A stretch of 41,762 nt of DNA from an uncultured Aquimarina sp. (GTDB taxonomy: Bacteria; Bacteroidota; Bacteroidia; Flavobacteriales; Flavobacteriaceae). The stretch spans positions 1 through 41,762 of the forward strand of contig CANLRN010000034.1 in assembly GCA_947493495.1 (NCBI GenBank), read 5' to 3'. The notes below the pieces were generated by a model that made no database searches, was not told the DNA's origin, and worked only from the letters and a program-made list of their open reading frames with translations. Every line of letters begins with the position of its first letter. Within the stretch, counting starts at the first letter, position 1. Made by a program: the position numbers and the translations under genes. Shown here in pieces: positions 1 to 11,043 of the stretch.

Positions 1-314
1 AAAAACGCAGTGCAGCGTTAGTATTTGCGGTAGCTACAAGATGTAATAAATTTTCTATTGCATAAAGCGGGTTTAATTTGATTCATCAATCTAGCGAAAA
101 ATCCTTACCATTATTTTTACAAAATTCTCATCCGTAAATCGTATTAGATGAAATTTAGAATCCATTTTTTGAAGTAAATGCAATAGCATCAAACGATCAA
201 AAAATAAATCAAAATTTGGGTTGCTGTATTTCTAACTAGATATGAGTTAATAAACAAAAAACACCAAAAATATAATGTAATTTTTTTGGAGATACTTACA
301 ATAGAATAATTAAA

Positions 315-342
315 AAGCCTCATTAGTAAACTAATGAGGCTT
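315..342 (-). terminator. Perfect 12-bp hairpin, terminator-like on the minus strand
   Basis: Arm AAGCCTCATTAG (315-326) pairs perfectly with 331-342 around a TAAA loop. Read leftward, the stem runs directly into a T-rich tract, the form of a Rho-independent terminator. Read rightward there is no T run. No leftward gene lies between it and asnS, so what it terminates is unclear: a small RNA or a lost gene. Confidence 0.6.
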
Positions 343-440
343 CGTGTAAGATAGATTACCCCAAAACCTATCGAACTAAACTTAACGTAAACACAATCGT
401 CATAATTGCACTTACAATATACATACCCTTTTTGTATTTT

Positions 441-473
441 GAAACCCCATGAAGGGGGGAGAAATCCCCTTTC
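441..473. repeat. G/C-run hairpin block
   Basis: In this AT-rich stretch a block has CCCC (445-448), GGGGGG (454-459) and CCCC (466-469). The middle G run can pair with either C run, giving two mutually exclusive small hairpins. On the minus strand it reads as a CTCC...CCTTCA...GGGG pattern, similar in form to the hairpin behind the DUF559 gene at 15097-15115. I suspect a shared repeat family, but the resemblance is short. Confidence 0.3.
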
Positions 474-799
474 GATTAAAAAATTTAATTTTAACATTTA
501 CTTAACTAATCACTATTTAGCATGATCATTTTTAAATAACTAATAATCAATTATTTAATCTTAATTTTTCTTACAATAAGAAAATTATTTTTTTACAAAA
601 AAAAATATAAAAAAGCTATTTTTTCCCTAAAAACGCACTTTTTTATGGGTTTTACATCGAATTGTTGTTCTGAAAAACGTCAGATACAGATACTTTTATT
701 CGTGCCAGAACCGTTTTGCGTGCTAAACGTGCAAATTGAAAAAAAACGTGATGCCTTTATTTTGAATCAGAAGATGATGCTTCAATTCGATTAAAAAAT

Positions 800-807
800 T
801 ATCTTTG
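800..807 (+). promoter_or_regulatory. Possible -7 element upstream of asnS
   Basis: TATCTTTG fits the Bacteroidota -7 consensus TAnnTTTG. It lies about 150 bases before the preferred asnS start. A correctly spaced -33 TTTG is not visible (the nearest is at 761-764, too far), so this is weak. Confidence 0.3.
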
Positions 808-958
808 CTACCTTAAAAAATTACTCTTTCTAATACGTAAAATAGGTTTAACACTTGCGTAGATGATCTAATAGATATAAAACAGAGTACTAATCAATAA
901 CTATGTATTTGCTTACGTGCAAATTTCATCTGATAGATGTAAACAAAAATATAAGCTG

Positions 959-2401
959 ATGAAACATACCAAAATAATTGAAGTTTTAAAAAGTGATAAA
1001 TTAGCGTTACCTGTTGTAGTAAAGGGATGGGTGCGTTCTTTTAGAAATGATCGTTTTATTGCTTTAAATGATGGATCTACTATAAAAAATATCCAATGTG
1101 TTATTGAAGATGATATAGTAGATCAAACTACAAAGAATAGTATCAGTATTGGAGCGGCGATAACTGTTGATGGGGTGCTAGTAGAAAGTCAAGGAAAAGG
1201 ACAACGTGTAGAGATTAAGATTACTGGCATTAATATAGAAGGAAATGCTGACTCAGAAGAATTAAAGCTTACAATACTTTCTCCAAAACGCCATAGTTTA
1301 GAGAAATTACGAGAGCAGGCACACCTGAGAATACGTACAAATACTTTTGGAGCAATCATGCGAGTTCGTTCTAAGCTGTCATTTGCTATCCATGAGTATT
1401 TTCAGAAAAATGATTTCTATTATGTGCATACTCCAGTTATAACTGGTAGTGATGCAGAAGGCGCAGGAGAAGCATTTAAAATAACCAATATGGATCTAAA
1501 TGATGTGCCTAAGGATGAAAATGGAGAGGTAGATTATAGTAAAGATTTCTTTGGGAGAGAAACAAATTTAACAGTTTCTGGTCAGTTAGAAGCAGAAACT
1601 TATGCTATGGGACTGGGTCAAGTATATACATTTGGGCCTACATTTAGAGCAGAAAATTCTAATACTTCTCGACATCTTTCTGAGTTTTGGATGATTGAAC
1701 CCGAAGTCGCTTTCTGTGATCTGGATGGGAATATGGATTTAGCCGAAGATTTTATTAAATATGTTATTAAGTATGCTCTAGATAACTGCCAAGATGATTT
1801 AGAATTTTTAGAAAATAGATTGGTACAGGAAGATAAACAAAAACCGCAGGCAGAACGAGCAGAAATGTTACTTAGGGATAAGCTTAAGTTTGTTCTAGAA
1901 AATAACTTTAAGCGTGTTAGTTATACAGAAGCTATTGAGATTCTGAAAAACTCAAAACCTAATAAAAAGAAAAAATTTAAATATCCGATTAACGAGTGGG
2001 GAGCAGATTTGCAGAGTGAACATGAACGGTTCTTAGTAGAAAAACACTTTAAATGTCCTGTGATACTTTTTGATTATCCTGCAAAGATTAAAGCGTTTTA
2101 TATGCGCTTAAATGAAGATGGCAACACGGTAAGAGCTATGGATATTCTTTTTCCAGGAATTGGAGAAATAGTAGGTGGCTCACAGCGTGAAGAGCGCTTG
2201 GATGTATTACAAGAAAAAATGAAGGCATTAGATATTGCCGAAGAAGATTTATGGTGGTATTTGGATACACGTCGATTTGGGACTTGCGCTCATAGTGGTT
2301 TTGGACTTGGTTTTGAACGTTTGGTATTATTTGTTACCGGAATGAGTAATATACGCGACGTTATCCCATATCCTAGAACACCATTAAATGCAGAATTTTA
2401 A
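959..2401 (+). CDS. asnS: Asparaginyl-tRNA synthetase
   Basis: Cytoplasmic class IIb aminoacyl-tRNA synthetase that joins asparagine to tRNA-Asn using ATP. The N-terminal part (about residues 10-110 of 480) is the OB-fold anticodon-binding domain. The rest is the class II catalytic core. Motif 2 is visible as FRAENSNTSRHLSEFWMIEPE-like sequence, and motif 3 as GFGLGFERLV near the C-terminus. The AEGAGEAF segment is typical of AsnRS rather than AspRS. An in-frame GTG at 917 would add 14 residues. I prefer the ATG at 959 because MKHTKIIEVL matches where the family normally begins. The gene stands alone, with no neighbour on its strand within 4 kb. Confidence 0.96.
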   Translation: MKHTKIIEVLKSDKLALPVVVKGWVRSFRNDRFIALNDGSTIKNIQCVIEDDIVDQTTKNSISIGAAITVDGVLVESQGKGQRVEIKITGINIEGNADSEELKLTILSPKRHSLEKLREQAHLRIRTNTFGAIMRVRSKLSFAIHEYFQKNDFYYVHTPVITGSDAEGAGEAFKITNMDLNDVPKDENGEVDYSKDFFGRETNLTVSGQLEAETYAMGLGQVYTFGPTFRAENSNTSRHLSEFWMIEPEVAFCDLDGNMDLAEDFIKYVIKYALDNCQDDLEFLENRLVQEDKQKPQAERAEMLLRDKLKFVLENNFKRVSYTEAIEILKNSKPNKKKKFKYPINEWGADLQSEHERFLVEKHFKCPVILFDYPAKIKAFYMRLNEDGNTVRAMDILFPGIGEIVGGSQREERLDVLQEKMKALDIAEEDLWWYLDTRRFGTCAHSGFGLGFERLVLFVTGMSNIRDVIPYPRTPLNAEF

Positions 2402-2645
2402 GTAGTGCGTGGTCTTAAGAATAGTAATTATGTGCTTTAGTGCATTTCGTTTTAGCTCTTTACTTTTTTGATTGTTAAAGGTTAATACTACACATCTTTA
2501 TATATGGATTGGCTAACTTTAGTCAGATTTAAAACTTATGGAAATGTAGTCCATTAGGAGTAATTTAGTTTTGAAGTAGATGGTATTAAATCAGAATTAT
2601 GCAAAAAAGATACAAATTTAACTTTACTATATTTCCAAGCATAGA

Positions 2646-3227
2646 CTAATTACAGTGCTTTGTTAATAAAGTTTCAGAAATTAAATTTTTCATAAGATCG
2701 TTACTAATCTCTAATTTTTGAAACTTTTTTTTGATGCCTTTTATCTTATCGTAGTGAGGTGTTTTTTTTGTAGTAGCTATTAATTGTAATCCTTCTTCAA
2801 AAGAGTTATTGATAAATGGCATTAAAAAATTACTGGTATTGTTTTTTTCTCTGAAATAAATAAATTTTTTCACATATGCTAAGAATAGCTGTGGATAGTT
2901 TACAAATTCTAATAATGCATCACATATATCCTTGTGTATTTCTTCTTTTTTTAGAGAATTTCGAAATTTTAATTTTGAAGTATCTATATGTTTCTGAATA
3001 TATTTACTACTCGTGTTTTTAATCAAAGTACTGTAATTATATGCAGAATAATAATAAATTTCTACCCCAATATTTGTGTTTATAACTATTACTTCGTTTT
3101 CTATGTGCTGTTTTAGAAAAGTTTGAAAAGCATCTGCCATTCTTGAGGACATTAACAAGCACCGCTTTGTATCAGTAGATCTGATAATGACAGATTTAAT
3201 ACTTTGTGTCTCATTATGTGCATTCAT
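2646..3227 (-). CDS. Unknown protein coupled to the katG-associated ankyrin gene
   Basis: A 193-residue protein that I do not recognise. It has no signal peptide or obvious membrane segment. It is rich in Lys, Ile, Asn and Phe, with a basic stretch (KIKGIKKKFQKLE) at about residues 160-172. Its ATG overlaps the stop codon of the upstream ankyrin gene by 4 bases (ATGA), so the two are almost certainly translationally coupled and cotranscribed, probably with katG. A role alongside the catalase-peroxidase is inferred from position only. Confidence 0.75.
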   Translation of the reverse strand: MNAHNETQSIKSVIIRSTDTKRCLLMSSRMADAFQTFLKQHIENEVIVINTNIGVEIYYYSAYNYSTLIKNTSSKYIQKHIDTSKLKFRNSLKKEEIHKDICDALLEFVNYPQLFLAYVKKFIYFREKNNTSNFLMPFINNSFEEGLQLIATTKKTPHYDKIKGIKKKFQKLEISNDLMKNLISETLLTKHCN

Positions 3228-3691
3228 TTGGCAATATTTAATAATTCTAAAAAATCTATCCCTTGATTTTTTGCGTGCATTTCTGCTGTATATCCTTTAT
3301 TGTCTTTTGCATGAGGATCAGCACCGCTGTCTACTAAGAGTTTTATAATTTCTTTTTGGCCAAAAGTAGCTGCAAAGATTAAGGCAGTAGCATCATTATA
3401 ATTTTTGATATTTACATCTGCTCCTGAGTTGATAAGTAATTCGGCGATCTCATAATATCCTTTAAAACAAACCCCCATCAATGCAGTATTTCCAGATGCG
3501 TCTTGTATATTAATATCAGGTTTATAGGATAGTATTAATTCAGAAATATCTTTGAGCCCATAATAAGTAGAAAGTAACAAGGGAGTAGAACCCCTCTGAT
3601 CTTTTTCATTAATTAATGTATGATCCTGTTCTAGAGAAGTTTTTACAGTTTCTATATCCTCAGATCTTATAGCATTAAAAATAGTACTCAT
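3224..3691 (-). CDS. Ankyrin-repeat protein downstream of katG
   Basis: A 155-residue protein made almost entirely of ankyrin repeats. At least three full repeats can be read, with the signatures GSTPLLLSTYYG, GNTALMGVCFKG and DATALIFAATFG, each followed by an ELLINSGAD-type helix pair. No signal peptide is present, so it should be cytoplasmic. It lies 144 bases after katG on the same strand. Pairing of small ankyrin proteins with catalase genes is known (ankB beside katB in Pseudomonas), where the ankyrin protein is needed for full catalase activity. A similar supporting role for KatG is a reasonable inference here. Confidence 0.9.
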   Translation of the reverse strand: MSTIFNAIRSEDIETVKTSLEQDHTLINEKDQRGSTPLLLSTYYGLKDISELILSYKPDINIQDASGNTALMGVCFKGYYEIAELLINSGADVNIKNYNDATALIFAATFGQKEIIKLLVDSGADPHAKDNKGYTAEMHAKNQGIDFLELLNIAK

Positions 3692-3835
3692 AGATATAAT
3701 TTATAAATATTAAAGTAGGTATCAATAAAGAATTTTTTAATATATCAAAAATTTCCTTATTGACACCTGTTTTAGCAAAATTTTATAAGAAACTTATTTA
3801 GCCAATTGAAAAGTCTAAATGAGTTCGTATTATAT

Positions 3836-6418
<2,583 letters not shown>

Positions 6419-8566
6419 ATGAAAACTAACCAACATATCTTCTATTTATTGTTGTTTCTAAAAAACAAAATTCGCAGAACAACCTCATACTTTTTGATTT
6501 TTCTTTTTTTATGCGCTCAATCTATTTTTTCTCAATCTATTGTACAAGAGCACGGAAGATTAAGAGTATCAGGTAATAAAATAGTTAACAAAAATAATGA
6601 ATCAGTAAGCCTTGCAGGAAACAGTATATTTTGGAGTAATTTTAGTGAGGGCGCCAAATTCTATAATGCAGCTACTGTAAACCACCTTGCAACGGCATGG
6701 AAATCGGATATAGTTAGAGCATCTATGGGAGTTGAAAATTCTGGAGGTTACATTACTAATCCAACACGAGAAACTAATAAGGTAAAAGCAGTTGTTGATG
6801 CTGCAATTAGAGCTGGGGTTTATGTCATTATAGACTGGCATTCTCATAATGCTGAGCAGTATGAGCAACAGGCGATTCAGTTTTTTTCGGAGATGGCTAG
6901 GACCTATGGTAATAACGATCACGTGATATATGAGGTGTATAATGAGCCCGTAAATCAATCTTGGCCTACGATAAAATCATATGCAGAGGCAGTTATAGAT
7001 GCTATACGTGCTGAAGATCCTGATAACCTTATTGTTGTAGGAACATCTTTCTATTCTCAGAAAGTAGAAGAAGCTTCTAATAATCCAATTAATAAAGCGA
7101 ATATAGCGTATACCTTGCACTTCTATGCAGGGACACATAAACAGTTTCTTAGAGATGAGGCTACACGCGCTTTAAATAATGGTATCGCACTCTTTGTTAC
7201 AGAATGGGGTGCTGTAAATGCTAATGGAGATGGAGGAGCTGATCAGCAAGAAACACTGAGATGGATGGAGTTTATGCGACAGAATGGGATTAGCCATGCC
7301 AATTGGTCTGTAAGTGATAAGGCAGAAGGAGCTTCTGTTGTTGCAAGTGGGACAGGAGTAAATGGACTTACTAGTAATAACTTAACAGCAACAGGAAGGT
7401 TCATTAAAGACATTATCGAAAATTGGAATAGTAACGGAGGGGGAACTCCTCCAAACCCTCCAACTGATAATTGTACAGGCAATGGAGTGTCTATTGCTAA
7501 TATTATACAAGCAGAGGATTTCTGCGAAGAAAAAGGAATTAGAACAGAGAATACAAGTGATACAGGAGGAGGTCTTAATGTAGGATATATTGATAATGGA
7601 GACTATTTGAGGTATAGAGTAAATATCCCTACTACTGGGATATACGAAATAAAATATAGAGTAGCCAGTATTGTAAATACTGGAAAAATACAATTTAAGA
7701 ATGGAAATTCTGTTTTAAAGACTACAGATATTCCTCTGACTAGCAATTGGCAATCTTGGAGAACAATAACTACTACAGTAGATCTTAATCAAGGACCTAA
7801 AACTATAGAGTTATACGCACTTTCTGGTAGATTTAATATCAATTGGTTTCAAATCTCACCTAATTCTACTAACCCTGATCCTACTCCTAATCCACCCACA
7901 GGTGGCAATAATTGCAAGTATAATACGCCTTTGTCCTCGGCATTATCTTCTCTACCTAATAATTCGTACTCTAATGTACACATTTTAGGTTCAGGTGGTC
8001 CTGACCTCAGTAATCTTACGAATTTTACTATAAATTGGGATTTAGCTAATAATGGCTTATATCAATTATCGATTAATACTAATAATGGATCTCCTAATTG
8101 GTGGAATGACCTTACGGGTAATGCAACTCATAATTTTAATACAGCTAACCCAGGAGTAGAACTTACTAATACTGGTTTCCCAAATCTAGATGGGGAATAT
8201 TGGGTAGCAAAAGACGGTGCTAATTTTGCGATGGTTTCTAAGGATAGGGATTTTACTATTTATTTTAATAATTCTAATACTCCTCCTAATTGCAATACAG
8301 CAAGAAATAGAGAAAATATAGAAGAGAATGCTATTGCACTTAAATTGTATCCGCTTCCTACACAGAACAACTTGCATATTGCTGGACTTAAAGAAGAGGT
8401 AACAGTACAGATAATTGATGTAGTAGGCAAAATAGTACTTACAACGTCTGCAAATTCAGGAAATAATACAATAGATGTCTCTACATTAAATAATGGAAAT
8501 TACTTTGTAAAGATTAAAGGAGAAAAAACTGCTACATCTATTCAATTTATCAAAAACAATAAATAA
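6419..8566 (+). CDS. Secreted GH5 endoglucanase with CBM6 and T9SS tail
   Basis: An extracellular endo-beta-1,4-glucanase (cellulase) of GH5, best matching the GH5_2 pattern. A signal peptide with an unusually long N-region ends near residue 39 (CAQSIFSQ). The catalytic barrel spans about 40-335, with acid/base E176 in VYNEP and nucleophile E262 in FVTEWGA. A Pro/Gly/Asn linker leads to a CBM6 jelly roll (about 358-480, starting IIQAEDFCEE). A second Pro/Thr linker leads to a Trp-rich module (about 498-625) that I cannot assign. The last 75 residues (LKLYPLPTQNNL onward) are a type A Por sorting domain, so export should be by T9SS with surface anchoring or release. A strong terminator follows. 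There is no SusC/SusD pair nearby, so it is not part of a classical PUL. Confidence 0.93.
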   Translation: MKTNQHIFYLLLFLKNKIRRTTSYFLIFLFLCAQSIFSQSIVQEHGRLRVSGNKIVNKNNESVSLAGNSIFWSNFSEGAKFYNAATVNHLATAWKSDIVRASMGVENSGGYITNPTRETNKVKAVVDAAIRAGVYVIIDWHSHNAEQYEQQAIQFFSEMARTYGNNDHVIYEVYNEPVNQSWPTIKSYAEAVIDAIRAEDPDNLIVVGTSFYSQKVEEASNNPINKANIAYTLHFYAGTHKQFLRDEATRALNNGIALFVTEWGAVNANGDGGADQQETLRWMEFMRQNGISHANWSVSDKAEGASVVASGTGVNGLTSNNLTATGRFIKDIIENWNSNGGGTPPNPPTDNCTGNGVSIANIIQAEDFCEEKGIRTENTSDTGGGLNVGYIDNGDYLRYRVNIPTTGIYEIKYRVASIVNTGKIQFKNGNSVLKTTDIPLTSNWQSWRTITTTVDLNQGPKTIELYALSGRFNINWFQISPNSTNPDPTPNPPTGGNNCKYNTPLSSALSSLPNNSYSNVHILGSGGPDLSNLTNFTINWDLANNGLYQLSINTNNGSPNWWNDLTGNATHNFNTANPGVELTNTGFPNLDGEYWVAKDGANFAMVSKDRDFTIYFNNSNTPPNCNTARNRENIEENAIALKLYPLPTQNNLHIAGLKEEVTVQIIDVVGKIVLTTSANSGNNTIDVSTLNNGNYFVKIKGEKTATSIQFIKNNK

Positions 8567-8607
8567 AATTAAGAGGAGTAGCGCTTCGTTTTAATAAATA
8601 ATATTTG

Positions 8608-8641
8608 AGACTGCCAGAGAATACTAATTTTCTGGCAGTCT
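8608..8641. terminator. Bidirectional terminator between GH5 and regulator genes
   Basis: AGACTGCCAGA (8608-8618) pairs perfectly with 8631-8641 around a 12-base AT-rich loop. It is followed by TTATT rightward, and by an A/T-rich stretch on the other strand. It lies between convergent genes and can end both transcripts. Confidence 0.85.
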
Positions 8642-8654
8642 TTATTATAAGCTA

Positions 8655-9413
8655 TTAACTTAATCGTTCTTTCATTTTTATAAGTTCTTGCTCGATCATC
8701 AATAATTTGTCTTCTACACCATCTGCAAAATCAGGGATGCGTTTACAAAATACATAGCGTACTCGCCAGAGTTCTTTAATCTCAGAAATAGGATATTCTT
8801 CATCCTCAATATTTTTATGATCGGCACGTAATACGATGTGGTTTTTGGTGATGTATAGCCTTCTGAAAATTAATTTACTCTTCGTTAGAACAAGGACTAA
8901 GGTTCCGTTGTTTAATTTTTTAATCACCTCATTAGGTACTTTTTCTCCAATAACAATATCTTTTGGGTAAAATCCTTTGTCGTGATTTGTCATTTCTAAA
9001 TTTGAAACACTATACCCGCGAAATTCTTTAGCAGGATTCACTGGTAATTGGATACTAGGTAATTCTTTGATAAAATTCTTTTTATCGTATAAAGTAATAT
9101 ACTCACTCGATGTACTTTCTGTGATACAAGGAATTAATGCGAATTGTTCTCTTTTTAGATCTTGAGCATACGTAGTAAGATCTCCTTTAAATCGTAGTAA
9201 TTCATTTACAGTAAGTTCATTAGTTAGAAGTGCATCTATTTGTATGCTAAAATAATTAGCTATTTTTATGATAGTATCTATTTTAGGTTCACTTCTACCT
9301 TCTTCATAAGCTCCTAAAGTACCTCTTTTTAAGTCAAATAACTCAGCAAAAGCCTGCTGACTTAAACTTTTTACACTTCTGATTTTTTTTATATTTTTTC
9401 CAAAAAATGACAT
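8655..9413 (-). CDS. LexA/CI-like XRE regulator lacking the protease dyad
   Basis: A 252-residue DNA-binding protein. Residues 6-62 form a Cro/CI-type helix-turn-helix (SLSQQAFAELFDLKRGTLGAYEEG). A short helical linker follows, then from about residue 125 a region shaped like the S24/LexA C-terminal domain. The position of the catalytic Ser in the usual G-D-S-M motif is Glu140 (NLEM). The Lys position is Arg184 (LIFRRLY). Self-cleavage as in LexA is therefore unlikely, and the domain may serve for dimerisation or sensing. It is transcribed divergently from the PspA/flotillin cluster across 327 bases containing repeated GCTAAT sites, so it is the obvious candidate regulator of that cluster and of itself. 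Confidence 0.85.
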   Translation of the reverse strand: MSFFGKNIKKIRSVKSLSQQAFAELFDLKRGTLGAYEEGRSEPKIDTIIKIANYFSIQIDALLTNELTVNELLRFKGDLTTYAQDLKREQFALIPCITESTSSEYITLYDKKNFIKELPSIQLPVNPAKEFRGYSVSNLEMTNHDKGFYPKDIVIGEKVPNEVIKKLNNGTLVLVLTKSKLIFRRLYITKNHIVLRADHKNIEDEEYPISEIKELWRVRYVFCKRIPDFADGVEDKLLMIEQELIKMKERLS

Positions 9414-9740
9414 TTTTTGCTAATTTTATTTGCAATATTAAAATTTTATTGTACTTTTACACTAACAATATTAGCTAATATAATTCAATAATGCTAATTT
9501 TAATAGAAATACTTTGTAAAAAGTATACTGGTTTGGGCAAATCAGCGTAGATACTAATATTTTTAGCATAGTTAACTGATTCAATAATTTTATAAAACAA
9601 CATACCTATGATTGTAGTCGTACAATACATTGCTAATTTAACTATAGATATAATAGAAAAATTGTCTTACTTTTTGTAATATTGGATTCCCCTCAGTAAT
9701 TGGAGTAAACTACTAATAACCAATCATAAACAATTATCAT
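9414..9740. promoter_or_regulatory. Divergent control region with GCTAAT repeats
   Basis: This gap separates the LexA-like regulator from the PspA/flotillin series. TGCTAATTTTA occurs twice as a direct repeat, at 9418-9428 (overlapping the regulator's leader) and 9492-9502. Between them is a 14-bp perfect palindrome, ATATTAGCTAATAT, at 9468-9481, which carries the same GCTAAT half-site in both orientations. This looks like a cluster of operators for the regulator at 8655-9413. A clean TAnnTTTG element was not found. Confidence 0.5.
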
Positions 9741-10136
9741 ATGTCAGCACATTTTCAATTAGTAAAAGACTTTTTACTACAACTTAATTTTAACATCACC
9801 CATGAAAACGAAGGAGACGGGATCATAATGGTTAGTAAAGAAAATGAGGGAATTAATAATCTAATCTTAGGTGTTGCATTACCTATATTGATTATAGAAC
9901 AACACATTTTTAATATCAAAAACAAAAATGAAAGTGTATATCGAAGTTTGCTTAAAAAAAACAGGGACATTGTGCACGGAGCATTCGTACTTGATGAAAC
10001 TGGAGAAAAAGTAATCTTTAGAGATACTTTGCAATTAGAAAACTTAGACCTTAATGAATTAGAAGGAAGTCTGAATTCATTAAGCCTATTATTGAGTGAA
10101 TACTCACAACAAATTATAAATTTCTCAAAATATTAA
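9741..10136 (+). CDS. YbjN / type III chaperone-like small protein
   Basis: A 131-residue protein without signal peptide or membrane segment. Its pattern is an N-terminal helix (FQLVKDFLLQLNF), a beta sheet region (GIIMVSKENEGINNLILGVALPILIIEQHIF) and a C-terminal helix. This resembles the CesT/Tir-chaperone or YbjN fold, and family assignment rests on pattern rather than a decisive motif. Its stop is 4 bases before the pspA-like start, so the two are surely cotranscribed and the proteins probably work together, for example as a chaperone or adaptor for PspA. The start ATG at 9741 follows a long leader. Confidence 0.72.
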   Translation: MSAHFQLVKDFLLQLNFNITHENEGDGIIMVSKENEGINNLILGVALPILIIEQHIFNIKNKNESVYRSLLKKNRDIVHGAFVLDETGEKVIFRDTLQLENLDLNELEGSLNSLSLLLSEYSQQIINFSKY

Positions 10137-10140
10137 TATT

Positions 10141-10854
10141 ATGAATTTTTTTAAAAGACTATTTAAAATAGGTGAGGCCGAAGCAAATTCTGCGATCGAT
10201 AAAATGGAAGATCCTATTAAAATGACAGAACAAGGTATCCGCGATATGAAAGTTGATCTCGATAAAAGCCTAGAAGCACTTGCGCAAGTAAAGGCATTGG
10301 CCATAAGAGCAAAAAATGATACCGATGAGTTTACTGCTAAAGCAGAGGACTACCAGCAGAAGGCTATGCTGATTCTTAAAAAAGCCCAAAGCGGTGATTT
10401 AGACACCTCAGAAGCAGATCGATTGGCTAAAGAAGCATTGGTCAAAAAAGAAGAAGCATTACAACACGTAACTCGTGGTAAAGGAGAAACAGAAAAATTT
10501 AATGGTTCTGTATCTCAGTTAGAAAAAAATGTGGAAGAGATTAAACAAAACATTAGCAAGTGGGAGAATGAGTTAAAAACTCTGAAAGCACGAGTTAAAG
10601 TAGCTGATGCTACTAAAAATGTAAACAAACAAATGGCAGAGATCGATAGTTCTAGTACTGTTTCTATGTTAGAACGTATGAAAGACAAGGTCAATCAAGA
10701 AGAAGCTTTGGCTGAAGCCTATGGAGATATTGCCAGTGCCTCTAAATCTATCGATGATGAATTGAATAAAGCTGCAGATATTACTGAAACAACTGCAGAA
10801 GATGATCTCGCTAAGTTAAAAGAACAATTAGGCATAAAAAACAAGAAAAAATGA
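10141..10854 (+). CDS. pspA: PspA/IM30 family membrane-stress protein
   Basis: A 237-residue, almost wholly helical protein of the PspA/IM30 (ESCRT-III-like) family. The N-terminal amphipathic helix MNFFKRLFKIGEAEANS, the DPIKMTEQGIRDM segment and the long charged coiled coil (about residues 25-190) are typical. Such proteins polymerise on the inner face of the cytoplasmic membrane and protect or remodel it during envelope stress. Length is close to the family norm. No PspF, PspB or PspC is in the window. Instead it sits between a YbjN-like gene and YqiJ/flotillin genes, the context seen for PspA proteins linked to flotillins. Confidence 0.93.
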   Translation: MNFFKRLFKIGEAEANSAIDKMEDPIKMTEQGIRDMKVDLDKSLEALAQVKALAIRAKNDTDEFTAKAEDYQQKAMLILKKAQSGDLDTSEADRLAKEALVKKEEALQHVTRGKGETEKFNGSVSQLEKNVEEIKQNISKWENELKTLKARVKVADATKNVNKQMAEIDSSSTVSMLERMKDKVNQEEALAEAYGDIASASKSIDDELNKAADITETTAEDDLAKLKEQLGIKNKKK

Positions 10855-11043
10855 AACAATTCTTAGCATAATGACACTTACTTATATATCGAAGTTTTTA
10901 ATATCTAAAAACAAAACATATATAGATTGACATCAATACGGATATACGTTGACACTATCGAATAAAAATAGAATTGTTCATTATAGCAATTCTTATAACC
11001 GTATTCTATAAATAGTATATATCATCATTAAACAAACATACCT

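Larger units (their letters stand above)
1..916. other. Left-end stretch without a convincing gene
   Basis: No reading frame here resembles a known protein. The only sizeable frame, leftward at 189-497, runs straight through a strong hairpin at 315-342 and has low-complexity composition, so I do not call it. The stretch holds that hairpin, a G/C-run hairpin block at 441-473, a very A/T-rich section at about 530-640, and a possible asnS promoter element at 800-807. Confidence 0.6.

Noticed and set aside
189..497. Leftward 102-residue open frame
   Set aside because: It spans a perfect terminator-like hairpin and the G/C-run block, has biased composition and no known family resemblance.
917..958. 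GTG start of asnS adding 14 residues
   Set aside because: The extra residues precede the normal family start. The ATG at 959 fits better.
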